The notes under the pieces are model-generated. The model was given only the letters and a program-made list of their open reading frames with translations. It did no database searches and had not been told where the DNA came from. 64,000 bases of DNA from Bordetella parapertussis (GTDB lineage Bacteria > Pseudomonadota > Gammaproteobacteria > Burkholderiales > Casimicrobiaceae), in NCBI GenBank assembly GCA_943331295.2, contig CALQLA020000014.1, positions 33,756-97,755 of the forward strand, written 5' to 3'. How positions within the stretch are numbered: position 1 is the first letter of the stretch; each line of letters begins with the position of its first letter. A program made the position numbers and the translations under genes. Shown here one piece after another: positions 55,806-63,223 of the stretch.

Positions 55806-55845
55806 GGGAGAGCCCCAGCAGTATCGAGTGCGGCTCTCCCTTTTC
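55806..55845 (+). terminator. Hairpin between tRNA-Gly and tRNA-Cys
   Basis: GGGAGAGCC (55806-55814) pairs with GGCTCTCCC (55832-55840), followed by TTTTCG. It could terminate part of the tRNA-Gly transcripts or be a processing hairpin. Confidence 0.6.
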
Positions 55846-55887
55846 GTTTGCAGGGCCGGCGCCCTCCGCGCGCCGGCCGCCGCTCCT

Positions 55888-55961
55888 GGCGGGGTGGCAG
55901 AGTGGTCATGCAGCGGCCTGCAAAGCCGTCCACGCCGGTTCGATTCCGACCCCCGCCTCCA
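55888..55961 (+). tRNA. tRNA-Cys (anticodon GCA)
   Basis: 74 bases with encoded CCA. Acceptor GGCGGGG pairs with CCCCGCC; the anticodon loop is CTGCAAA, anticodon GCA; T-arm GCCGG-TTCGATT-CCGAC. Its last 29 bases recur at 61244-61272 as the far end of a genomic island. Confidence 0.97.
55933..55961 (+). repeat. attL: 3' end of tRNA-Cys
   Basis: 29 bases starting CGCCGGTTCGATTCCGACCC, the T-arm and acceptor 3' strand of tRNA-Cys. It is repeated in direct orientation at 61244 with a single mismatch, as expected when a tyrosine integrase uses a tRNA 3' end and restores the gene. Confidence 0.85.
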
Positions 55962-55976
55962 AACGCTCCCATCAAG

Positions 55977-55998
55977 CCCGCCCCGTGCGGGTTTTTTC
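55977..55998 (+). terminator. Intrinsic terminator after tRNA-Cys
   Basis: CCCGC-CCCGT-GCGGG followed by TTTTTT (stem 55977-55991, T-tract 55992-55997). It ends the tRNA transcript 16 bases downstream of tRNA-Cys, inside the island border. Confidence 0.8.
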
Positions 55999-56073
55999 TT
56001 GCCCATCTCATGGGAGAAAAGGGGGGGGGCATCAGAGCGTGTTTTGACGTTTCATGACAGCGCACCGATGATC

Positions 56074-56137
56074 GGGTAACGGACCGGGGAATAGGTCCAT
56101 TACCCAGAATTTTCCGGTCGGGTAACCGGAATTCTGG
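56074..56137. repeat. Two inverted repeats between tRNA-Cys and the integrase remnant
   Basis: GGGTAACGGACC (56074-56085) against GGTCCATTACCC (56094-56105), 11 of 12 paired; then CCAGAATT (56104-56111) against AATTCTGG (56130-56137), with TTCCGG and CCGGAA nested inside. GGGTAACCGG also echoes the first arm. They could be integrase arm or excisionase sites. Confidence 0.6.
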
Positions 56138-56156
56138 CAGCCGACTGAGGAAAAAC

Positions 56157-56348
56157 ATGAGGCACCTGCTGTAGGACGTGGAAGTACGGACCGCGAAGGG
56201 AAAGGACAAGCCGTACTTCCTCGGCGATGGTGAAGGCTTGCGTTTGCGTGTCAGTCCCTTGGGCGTTCGGTCGTGGCAATACCGCTACGAACATGACGGA
56301 CGGGAGCAGATCGCTACTCTCGGCCAGTTCCCTGCTGTAGGTGGGCGG
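56157..56348 (+). pseudogene. Integrase N-terminal fragment (tyrosine recombinase, DUF4102 type)
   Basis: From ATG 56157 the frame reads a short leader, then an in-frame TAG at 56172-56174, then DVEVRTAKGKDKPYFLGDGE and LRLRVSPLGVRSWQYRYEHD, the N-terminal arm-binding domain of P4-type integrases, ending around ATLGQFPA. The core-binding and catalytic domains are absent: after 56348 the sequence is unrelated. Its place next to tRNA-Cys and its orientation fit the island integrase. Confidence 0.85.
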
Positions 56349-56372
56349 CGACAATCATCTTGGGCGCCGTCG

Positions 56373-56399
56373 CGCATCGAGCGCATCGAGCGCATCGAG
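56373..56399. repeat. Three tandem 9-base units beside the integrase remnant
   Basis: CGCATCGAG three times in a row at 56373, 56382 and 56391, at the point where the integrase similarity has ended. Possibly a scar of the deletion that removed the rest of the integrase. Confidence 0.7.
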
Positions 56400-56441
56400 C
56401 GCGGCGGGTGCGGCGGGTCCGCGTCGGGGGGCTTAGCCCGG

Positions 56442-57857
56442 TCACTTGAGCTCGTATCGGTAGTCGATCGACTGATCGTGCGCAATGCCGGCGAGCACCG
56501 TGCTTGCCGCGCGGGATCGAGCCCACGCGTACCAGCCGATTCCCGCGACGAGATAGGCCAGGAAGTACAGCGGAAATGCATCCAACGGTGGCGCCGGGCT
56601 AGGCCATACCGTGGCGATCATCGGCGGCACCATGCAGGCAATCGCCAGCGCCGCGACGCACACACTCGACAGGGTGAGTTTTCCGATGCGCAGCAGGTAG
56701 ATTGGCGCAGCCAGCGATACGAGCACGTAGACCAGCAAGAAACCGTAAGTGGCCACGGTGCTGAGGTTGCTGAATATGTCGAGCACCGCAACGCCTCGAT
56801 GCAGGAGTATCGCCGGCAGCGCAAACACGATGAGCGCGGCCAAAATCACCGCCCGGTGCGGAGTGTCGTTGGTGAGGTGCGTCTTGGCCAGCTGTTCCGG
56901 GAAAATGCCATGTCGTCCCATGGTGAAAATGATGCGCGCGCCCGCGTTGATGCTGGCCAGCGTACAGGCGAACAGGCTGACCACGGCACCGATGGAAATG
57001 AGCACGCCAAAGGCCGGGTGACCGATGCTCACGGATAGGTCGTTGAATGGCGCGGTGCTGTCGCCGATGGATACCGGCAGGCCTTTGAAGCCCAGTATTG
57101 CAATATAGGCCGTGATCATGAAAAAGAGGCCGCTGATGATCGCGGACAGAATGACCGAGAGAGGAATGGTCTGGAGAGGGTTGCGCGCCTCCTCGCCCAA
57201 GGTGGTCGCGCTCTCGAAGCCCACATAGCTGAAGATGGCCAGGATCAGTCCAGCCTTGAGGCCACCCATGTCGAGGTGTGACAGATCGAACTGCTGGGCA
57301 TCGAAGACGGTGCCGCGTTCCTGCATGATGAGCACGCCCAATGCCAGTATCAACGCCACCGAGGCGACTTCCAGAATCAGCATGACGCGAGTGGACAGGT
57401 TCACGTCGGTGTAGGCTGTCCAACACGCGAGTGCGGAGCCTATCGCGAAGAGGGCGAGCGGCGGCGTGTGCCAGTGAATCGCATCGAGGAGCAAGCCTGC
57501 GTAATTCACGGATCCCGCCAGCACGGCGGCGGCGGTCAGCAGGTAGGCCAGGATGAGGCACCAGCCGGTCACGAAGCCCGCGTTGGCCCCAAGGCCGCGG
57601 GTCACATAGGAATAGAGCGAGCCGGGCGTGGCGGACCGCTTGGCGAATTGATTGATGTTGCTGCCGACCAGCACAAGTCCGATGGTGGCGAATAGATACG
57701 CAAGCCAGGTGGCGGGGCCCGCCGAGGCGTACACCAGGGGGACGATCACCGCCGGGGTGAGCGTTGGTGAGATGTTGGCAACCGACTGGGACAACGTCTC
57801 CGGGAAACTGAGGCAGGTGGCTCTCAGACCGTAGTGACCTTTGCTGCGGATGCTCAT
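56442..57857 (-). CDS. APC-superfamily amino acid permease
   Basis: 471 residues with about 12 predicted helices. Landmarks are SVANISPTLTPAVIVPLVYA, NQFAKRSATPGSLYSYVTRGLG (the GSLYSY segment in helix 3), AIFSYVGFESATTLGEEARNP and ARIIFTMGRHGIFP, all typical of APC-family amino acid/amine transporters. The start at 57857 (MSIRSKGHY) has GGGAG upstream; the open frame to 58100 has no similarity. Codons are less GC-biased than the flanking chromosome. First cargo gene of the tRNA-Cys island. Confidence 0.9.
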   Translation of the reverse strand: MSIRSKGHYGLRATCLSFPETLSQSVANISPTLTPAVIVPLVYASAGPATWLAYLFATIGLVLVGSNINQFAKRSATPGSLYSYVTRGLGANAGFVTGWCLILAYLLTAAAVLAGSVNYAGLLLDAIHWHTPPLALFAIGSALACWTAYTDVNLSTRVMLILEVASVALILALGVLIMQERGTVFDAQQFDLSHLDMGGLKAGLILAIFSYVGFESATTLGEEARNPLQTIPLSVILSAIISGLFFMITAYIAILGFKGLPVSIGDSTAPFNDLSVSIGHPAFGVLISIGAVVSLFACTLASINAGARIIFTMGRHGIFPEQLAKTHLTNDTPHRAVILAALIVFALPAILLHRGVAVLDIFSNLSTVATYGFLLVYVLVSLAAPIYLLRIGKLTLSSVCVAALAIACMVPPMIATVWPSPAPPLDAFPLYFLAYLVAGIGWYAWARSRAASTVLAGIAHDQSIDYRYELK

Positions 57858-58189
57858 CAGGGCTCCCTGCGTCGAATGGTGGACAATGAAGCGGTTCCGG
57901 GGCACGGCGTCGATCGGCGATCGCCTGCATTCGTCGATCGGGCCGCCGTCGGCACGCATTGGGCGCCCCCACTTGCCGCGGTTCTTCCAGTGCGCGCCCG
58001 TGAATGAATCCACGCTTCCCGGAGATCGAGTCACGCTCCGCCGACTTTGGCCCGGTTGATCGTTCGCACGGCCGCTGGCTGCCCCCTTCTCCGTGGTCAT
58101 TGCTTGCGCTCCGCGCGCGCGTCCATGCGCTGCAGGAGGTTGATCGGATCAGAGTTTTCCAGCGAGACGAATCCGGCTTGTAGCGGCTT
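57858..58189. other. Intergenic stretch without recognised gene
   Basis: 332 bases between the permease start and the 3' end of the outer-membrane protein gene, both reverse. CGTCGATCGG-like segments recur near 57909 and 57933 and could be an operator. No gene is supported. Confidence 0.5.
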
Positions 58190-59185
58190 TCAGAGCCCCG
58201 CGCCCCAGAGGACCTGCCAGGCGACGCCGGCGAGGTCGAAATTGTTGCCGGTGCGCGCCGAGGTACCGCGGCTTGCGTAGAGCTTGATCGAGTTGTGCGG
58301 GTCCACCGGGAAGACCAGCGTCGCGCCGGCGCGCCAGTTCTGCTGGCGATCTTCGCTGCGGGTCCCGTCGAGCGTGGTGCGGCCGCCGCCGAACCAGGTC
58401 GCGTCAAGCGAGCCCCAGATGCCCGATGAAAAGTTGCGGATGACGTGCCCCTGCAGCGACACCACCGGGGCCTGCGCCCGGCTGATGCCGCCGAAGAAGT
58501 CCTCGTTGGTGGTGTAGAACGCCACCGCCGTCGAAAATTCCAGCGTCCAGCTCCCAAGCGCCTTGGACACGCCAACCTCGGGCTTGAACGACCACCGGTG
58601 GGTGCCGATGTTGATGAGCTTGCTGCTGTCGTACTGGCCCGCCGGGGCCGAGACCTGCAGGCTCGCGCCGACGATCACGTCCTGCTCCCAGGCCCGGAAC
58701 TCGGGCAGCGTGAGCGCCGGCGCGCCGTAGAAATTGACCGAGAGGCGGGCGGTCGGGTCGCCGAAGCCGTTCACCGTTCGCTCGGAGGAACGGCTGCGGA
58801 AGGACGCGGTTCCATCGAGCCAGGTGTACGGGACCGCGACGTCGAATTTCGCGGATTTCCCCCACAGGTCCAGCGTGCGCACGTAACTGACGAAGGGGTT
58901 AACCGTGCGGACTTCGGGCTGCACGGCGGGCAGGTTGGTGTCGACCGCCAGCGCCCCCTGCGTCCAGGCCGCGCCGATGATCAGGAAGTTCACGCCCACG
59001 GGCGCGTTGGACCAGGACCGAGGCTCGATGCTCTGCGCCGCCGCCCCGCCGCCGGGCGCCAGGAGCGCGGCCGCAGCGAGGCTGGCGACCACGGGGCCGC
59101 GCCTCGCCGCGGCTCGCCACCAGGCGACGCCCGGCCGCGCCGCCGCCGCCAACCGCGCGCGCGCGGGTACTGTCCTGAGTTTCAT
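58190..59185 (-). CDS. PhMetA-type outer-membrane beta-barrel protein
   Basis: 331 residues with a signal peptide (VVASLAAAALLAPGGGAAA, cleavage before QSIEPR). The mature part matches the family annotated as transporter/meta-pathway of phenol degradation (PF13557): WSNAPVGVNFLIIGAAWTQG, GFGDPTARLSVNFYGAPAL and alternating beta strands ending VAWQVLWGAGL, whose aromatic-hydrophobic end is typical of barrels. It probably lets a small aromatic or other substrate cross the outer membrane. The start at 59185 has GAGGAG upstream. Island cargo. Confidence 0.83.
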   Translation of the reverse strand: MKLRTVPARARLAAAARPGVAWWRAAARRGPVVASLAAAALLAPGGGAAAQSIEPRSWSNAPVGVNFLIIGAAWTQGALAVDTNLPAVQPEVRTVNPFVSYVRTLDLWGKSAKFDVAVPYTWLDGTASFRSRSSERTVNGFGDPTARLSVNFYGAPALTLPEFRAWEQDVIVGASLQVSAPAGQYDSSKLINIGTHRWSFKPEVGVSKALGSWTLEFSTAVAFYTTNEDFFGGISRAQAPVVSLQGHVIRNFSSGIWGSLDATWFGGGRTTLDGTRSEDRQQNWRAGATLVFPVDPHNSIKLYASRGTSARTGNNFDLAGVAWQVLWGAGL

Positions 59186-59769
59186 GCGTTTCTCCTCGCC
59201 GGCGGTCCGGCGCCTCGACCCTGCGTCAGCGGCCTTCCGGCCGGGCCGCCGGGTAGCGCGGCGACTCGTGCCTGACGAAGCGTTGCCACGCGGCCGGAAG
59301 CAACCGAAACAAACAGTGATTTCAAGCCCGCGCCGGTCAGGATCGGTGGCGGCGATCTCGTCGCGCGGCATTCCCTCGCCGATCGCGTGGCCAATATATC
59401 CGAAACGCCCGAGCAGGAACCGGCATGGGCCGAAAAGACTTGCGCCACTTCCATTGCGCCGTCATCGGCGGCGTGTTCGACGCCAACCCCAAGGGCGGTG
59501 TCGTCTTCCATGCCGCCACCGGGCTCGAAACGCACGCCGTCGCGCCGGCGCTGCCCCACGCCCCCTGCCCGCACCCGGCAACCCCGGCGCCCGCGCCCGC
59601 CCGCAAGCGCCAAGACAAGCGTGCGGAGCAGCCCCTTGCCCCCGCAAGGCGACGGTTGACCCGCCCTGCCGGCGCCTCCACACTCCGCCGCGCACGCTTC
59701 AGCTGACTATCCGCGGAACATTGCTTTCCCCGCCGCGCAACCTTGTCCGAAACCGTCTTCGCAAAAAAT
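59186..59769. other. Divergent intergenic stretch without a supported gene
   Basis: 584 bases between the divergent outer-membrane protein and MFS genes. A forward open frame at 59425-59706 reads MGRKDLRHFHCAVIGGVF and then low-complexity proline/alanine; it has no ribosome site or family and I do not call it. A GCAAAAAATATG at 59761 borders the MFS start. Confidence 0.5.
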
Positions 59770-61038
59770 ATGCCGCCCGCCCCAGCACGCCCCTCGTTTT
59801 CTCGACTCGTCCTCGTCGGCCTCATCGGCAACGTGATGGAGTGGTACGACTTCGCGGTCTATGGCTTCTTTGCCGTGACGATCGGGCGGTTGTTCTTTCC
59901 TTCGGACCAGCCGGCGATATCGCTGATCGCCGCCTTTGGCGCCTTTGCCGCAGGTTTTCTTGTCCGCCCGCTGGGGGGCCTCGTTTTCGGGCGCATCGGA
60001 GACCTGGTCGGGCGACAGCGGGCGATGCTGCTCTCGGTCATGGCCATGGCGATTCCGACGGTGCTGATGGGCCTGCTCCCGACCTTTGCCTCCGTTGGAA
60101 TCATGGCGCCGATCTTGCTGGTCGTGCTGCGGCTCGTCCAGGGTCTCTCGGTCGGCGGGGAATACACCAGCTCCCTGGTCTTTCTGGTGGAGCACGCTCC
60201 GCCAGGGCGGCGGGCCTTCACCGCGGTTTGGGGCGCGTGGGGTGCGACCGCAGGCACACTGCTGGGTTCGGGAGCGGGATTCGTCACGGCCGCCATGCTG
60301 GCCCCGGATCAGCTGGAGTCCTGGGGCTGGCGGGTGCCCTTCCTCCTCGGCGGATGCGTCGCCTTCGTCGGCTTCTGGCTGCGCCGGGGGTTGCACGCCG
60401 AGGCACCGGTGGCGGCGTCGAAATCCCCCACGCGGGATGTGTTCACCAAATACCGAGGACCGGTGCTTCGCGTGGCGCTGCTGAACCTCGGTTTCGGCGT
60501 CGGTTTCTACACGGTGTTCGTCTATGCCGTGAGCTACCTGGAGCAGGTCAGCAAGCTGTCCGACAAACAGGCCTTGAGGAATAATTCGATCGCCATGCTC
60601 ATGCTGCTGATCGTCATGCCGCTGACGGCGAAGCTTGCCGACAAGCATGGAAGGAAGGTTGTCCTCGCGGTCGGCTTCACGATGCTCGCGGCCACAGCGG
60701 TCCCGCTCTTCCACCTGATGGGGCTGGGAATCCGGGGGGTGACCATCGGCTGTCAATTGGCCCTCGCGCTTCCGCTGGGCATCGTCGCGGGCGCTATCGC
60801 GGCAACCAACGTCGAATTGATGCCCCGCGAGGTCCGTTGCACCGGACTTGCCTTTGCCTACAACTTGTCGGTAGGGGTCTTCGGGGGCATGACTCCCATG
60901 GTTGTGACGTGGGCAACCTCCTACCTCGGGAACCCGACCGCCCCCGGCTACTGGGTGGCCGCGGCCGCGACCATTTCCGCCGTGACGCTCTTCTTTTTTG
61001 TGCGCGAGACCCGGGGACGTCCGCTCGAACATGGATGA
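59770..61038 (+). CDS. MFS transporter, metabolite:H+ symporter (MHS) family
   Basis: 422 residues, 12 predicted helices. The MHS signature GNVMEWYDFAVYGFFA opens helix 1; GRIGDLVGRQRAMLLS is motif A, RLVQGLSVGGEYTSS is the conserved helix 4 and RVPFLLGGCVAF follows the central loop. Relatives carry citrate, 2-oxoglutarate, proline/betaine or shikimate-like acids. I choose ATG 59770; an in-frame TTG at 59743 would add 9 residues. Last cargo gene before the right island border. Confidence 0.9.
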   Translation: MPPAPARPSFSRLVLVGLIGNVMEWYDFAVYGFFAVTIGRLFFPSDQPAISLIAAFGAFAAGFLVRPLGGLVFGRIGDLVGRQRAMLLSVMAMAIPTVLMGLLPTFASVGIMAPILLVVLRLVQGLSVGGEYTSSLVFLVEHAPPGRRAFTAVWGAWGATAGTLLGSGAGFVTAAMLAPDQLESWGWRVPFLLGGCVAFVGFWLRRGLHAEAPVAASKSPTRDVFTKYRGPVLRVALLNLGFGVGFYTVFVYAVSYLEQVSKLSDKQALRNNSIAMLMLLIVMPLTAKLADKHGRKVVLAVGFTMLAATAVPLFHLMGLGIRGVTIGCQLALALPLGIVAGAIAATNVELMPREVRCTGLAFAYNLSVGVFGGMTPMVVTWATSYLGNPTAPGYWVAAAATISAVTLFFFVRETRGRPLEHG

Positions 61039-61243
61039 CCGGACCCGCCTGAGCCCGGGGTGCACCCAGAGCCGGCTACGGCCGCCCCGTACCTCAGCTT
61101 GTTGAAGCACGATCGATGGACGTTCGTATCACTGGCCGCCGGGGTGGCCCGGTACGGATGCGCAGCGAGTGGATGCCCGGGCAAGCCACCGGGTAACGAC
61201 GCGGCCTAACCCATCGCAAGGCCGCTGCTCATAGGGAGCGCAG
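61039..61243. other. Right end of the island without recognised gene
   Basis: 205 bases between the MFS gene and the right att copy. No gene, promoter or terminator is supported. Confidence 0.5.
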
Positions 61244-61272
61244 CGCCGGTTCGATTCCGACCCCCGTCTCCA
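61244..61272 (+). repeat. attR: displaced tRNA-Cys 3' end
   Basis: 28 of 29 bases equal the tRNA-Cys 3' end at 55933-55961, same orientation, with C changed to T at 61267 in the acceptor strand. The sequence before it does not fold into a tRNA 5' half, so this is not a second tRNA gene. Confidence 0.85.
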
Positions 61273-61515
61273 GAACCTTCTCTTCCTCCATGCGCGCTTG
61301 ACGCGCCTGCGGTGCGCCGCGACGTCCTGTCCGCCCCCGAGGCCGGGGACCAACGGTGCCCCGGCGCACGCGCGTCATCGCGAACGCTCGCGGATCGCGC
61401 CGCGCCATCCCGTCGACGAACGCGCCGGACGACCGGCATCTGACCCACGTCAAGTCGCGCCACCGCGGCGGGTATAGCCTGATAGCGGGAGGAGTTCCAA
61501 CGCGGAGGAAGAATC

Positions 61516-61665
61516 ATGACGAGGAACACGCCGCAGGTCGGCGCACCCGACCCGGCACGCACGACCTCGCCGATCTTCGACGAGGAAGACATCGACGAGC
61601 CCACGCCCGGCGTGATCGTGGCCCGGGAAATCGAGCTCGAGCCAGGCCATCGCGCAGGTCGATGA
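61516..61665 (+). CDS. Short ORF, probably a truncated gene of unknown function
   Basis: 49 codons. The ATG has CGGAGGAAG 6-7 bases upstream, an excellent ribosome site. The product starts MTRNTPQVGAPDPARTTSPI and is acidic in the middle (FDEEDIDEPTPGVIVAREIE); I recognise no family. Its last residues come from sequence that, on the other strand, encodes the asparagine-synthase fragment, so the natural 3' end was probably lost at a breakpoint near 61645. It could be a small exopolysaccharide-cluster or modified-peptide precursor gene; neither can be shown. Confidence 0.45.
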   Translation: MTRNTPQVGAPDPARTTSPIFDEEDIDEPTPGVIVAREIELEPGHRAGR

Positions 61666-61834
61666 TGGCAAGGCGCCGGTGGCCGAGAAATACCGCGTCG
61701 CCGTTGTGCGCGTTGTTGAAGCAGGCCCCCATCCCGTCGGGCCCCCGATGCGCCAGCGCGACGAGCATCCGCCTCGCCGCATGCGCGTCGCGCTGCGCGG
61801 AGAGCGGTCCGACCCAACCGGCGATGCCGCACAC
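61640..61834 (-). pseudogene. asnB: Asparagine synthase (glutamine-hydrolysing) 5' fragment
   Basis: The first 65 or so codons match the glutaminase domain of AsnB: MCGIAGWVG with nucleophile Cys2, ALAHRGPDGMGACFN and FLGHRRLAIIDL. Normal proteins have about 600 residues; here similarity stops near 61640 and unrelated sequence follows. It starts 9 bases after the glycosyltransferase stop on the same strand, so it was once the next gene of that operon, as in exosortase-type exopolysaccharide clusters. Confidence 0.85.
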
Positions 61835-61843
61835 GTCCGGAGC

Positions 61844-63004
61844 TCAGGCCGGTCCCGGCACATCGGCCCGGACAGGCCGGAGCCTGCCGCGATACAGGCC
61901 GCCGAATGCCTCCGCCACCTGCGCGATGGCAAAGCCGGTGGCGACGCGCTGCACGCAAGCCTCGCGCATCCGCGCCAGCGCCGCGCGCTCGGATCCGAGC
62001 TGCCCGATCGCGGCGGCGATCGCCGCGGGATCGCCTGGCGGCACGAACAGGCCGTGCACGTCCGCGGCAACCACGTCGGGGATTCCCCCAACGCGCGTGG
62101 TGATCGGCGGCAGTCCCGCCGCCATCGCCTCCAGCAGCGTGTAGGGAAGCCCTTCGGCGTGCGTCGGCAGCAGGAGCGCGTCGGCATCCCGGTACAAGGC
62201 CCGCTTCGCCTCACCGGCGACCGGCCCCGCGAAGCGCACCTGCGCCCCCAGTCCAAGGCGCTCGGCCACGGCCTTAAGCAAGCCTTCGTCCGGACCGTCG
62301 CCCCCCAGCACCAGCGTGGCGCCGGTGCCCTGCCAGCGCGCCAGCGCCAGGCCCTCGAGCGCTTCGACCAGCCCCTTTTCCCGTGTCATCCGTCCGAGAT
62401 AGACGAGACGCAGGTCCGAGCCCGGCGCCGGCTCGGGGCGGTCGGCCACGACAAACGCGCGGCAATCGATGCCGTTGGGAACGCGCACCACCGGCTGCCC
62501 GGGTACGAATTCGCGATAGGCTGCGAGTTCGCAATCGGCGAGGACCACGACGACGTCGGCGAGGCCCAGGATCCACCGCAGCAGCGCGACCGGCAGTCGG
62601 TTGTCGGCGCAGAATTGCCGCGGCAGTGCGCCGCCGTGGACCTGGTAGACGATCCGCGACCCGCAGGATCGCGCAACCGCCAGGAAGCCGAGATCGCGCC
62701 AGAAGGCGCGGCGATTGAGCGACGTGTTGATGTGCACCACGGCATCGGGTTCGCGCAGCAGGCGGAGGGCGAGGCGAACCGGGCCGGAGGCCAGCCGCAG
62801 CCAGCGGCGCAGGGGGTGTTCGCGCCTGCCTTCGCCGCCGACCTGGAAATGGCGCAGGTCGAAATCCCGCGCCAGCGCCGACGCGAGCAGCAGGTTGAGG
62901 TGCGTGCTGACGCCGCTCACCGCGCCGAGCCCCGGCCCCAGGAGGAACACCACCGGGGGGCGCCGCGCGCGTGCGTCCGGGGACGCCGACCACTGCAGGC
63001 GCAT
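61844..63004 (-). CDS. Glycosyltransferase family 4 protein
   Basis: 386 residues, GT-B fold. N-terminal acceptor domain with FLLGPGLGAVSGVSTHLNLL; C-terminal donor domain with RLVYLGRMTREKGLVEAL and HAEGLPYTLLEAMAAGLPPITTRVGGIPDVV (the E-x7-E motif). It transfers a sugar from a nucleotide donor to a polysaccharide or lipid-linked acceptor. ATG 63004 has TTGGAG 9 bases upstream; an in-frame ATG at 63037 lacks such a site. It precedes an asnB remnant, suggesting a broken exopolysaccharide locus. Confidence 0.88.
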   Translation of the reverse strand: MRLQWSASPDARARRPPVVFLLGPGLGAVSGVSTHLNLLLASALARDFDLRHFQVGGEGRREHPLRRWLRLASGPVRLALRLLREPDAVVHINTSLNRRAFWRDLGFLAVARSCGSRIVYQVHGGALPRQFCADNRLPVALLRWILGLADVVVVLADCELAAYREFVPGQPVVRVPNGIDCRAFVVADRPEPAPGSDLRLVYLGRMTREKGLVEALEGLALARWQGTGATLVLGGDGPDEGLLKAVAERLGLGAQVRFAGPVAGEAKRALYRDADALLLPTHAEGLPYTLLEAMAAGLPPITTRVGGIPDVVAADVHGLFVPPGDPAAIAAAIGQLGSERAALARMREACVQRVATGFAIAQVAEAFGGLYRGRLRPVRADVPGPA

Positions 63005-63223
63005 CGGGATCGCTCCAATAAGGCTTCGATAGCTCATCGGATTCGATCTTGGCGCCGGGTGATGACAACGCGCGAACGCAGGGGTAGCCCGATCGGACCA
63101 GAACGGGCCCCCGGCGGGCAGGACGGAAGGCGTGGCTCGCCCTCGGTGCGGCGCGACCGGACGCGACCGGCTCGCCGCGCGATGCGGGTCTCGCGACCCA
63201 GGCGCGGCGTTATCCGCCGGCGA

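Larger units (their letters stand above)
55933..61272. mobile_element. Small genomic island integrated in tRNA-Cys (5.3 kb)
   Basis: Bounded by 29-base direct repeats: the tRNA-Cys 3' end and a copy at 61244. Immediately inside the tRNA side is an integrase remnant. Cargo: an APC amino acid permease, a PhMetA-type outer-membrane protein and an MHS-family MFS transporter. The left 2 kb is visibly less GC-rich than the surrounding chromosome. With the integrase broken, it should no longer excise by itself. Confidence 0.8.

Noticed and set aside
55735..56209. Several overlapping frames across the two tRNA genes, including one reading GSESNRRG.
   Set aside because: These are translations of tRNA sequence, a known annotation artefact.
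59425..59706. A forward 93-codon open frame between the barrel protein and the MFS gene.
   Set aside because: No ribosome site, no family, and a proline/alanine-rich second half typical of random GC-rich frames.
61205..61272. A possible second tRNA-Cys gene.
   Set aside because: Only the T-arm and acceptor 3' strand are present; the preceding bases form no acceptor, D or anticodon arm.
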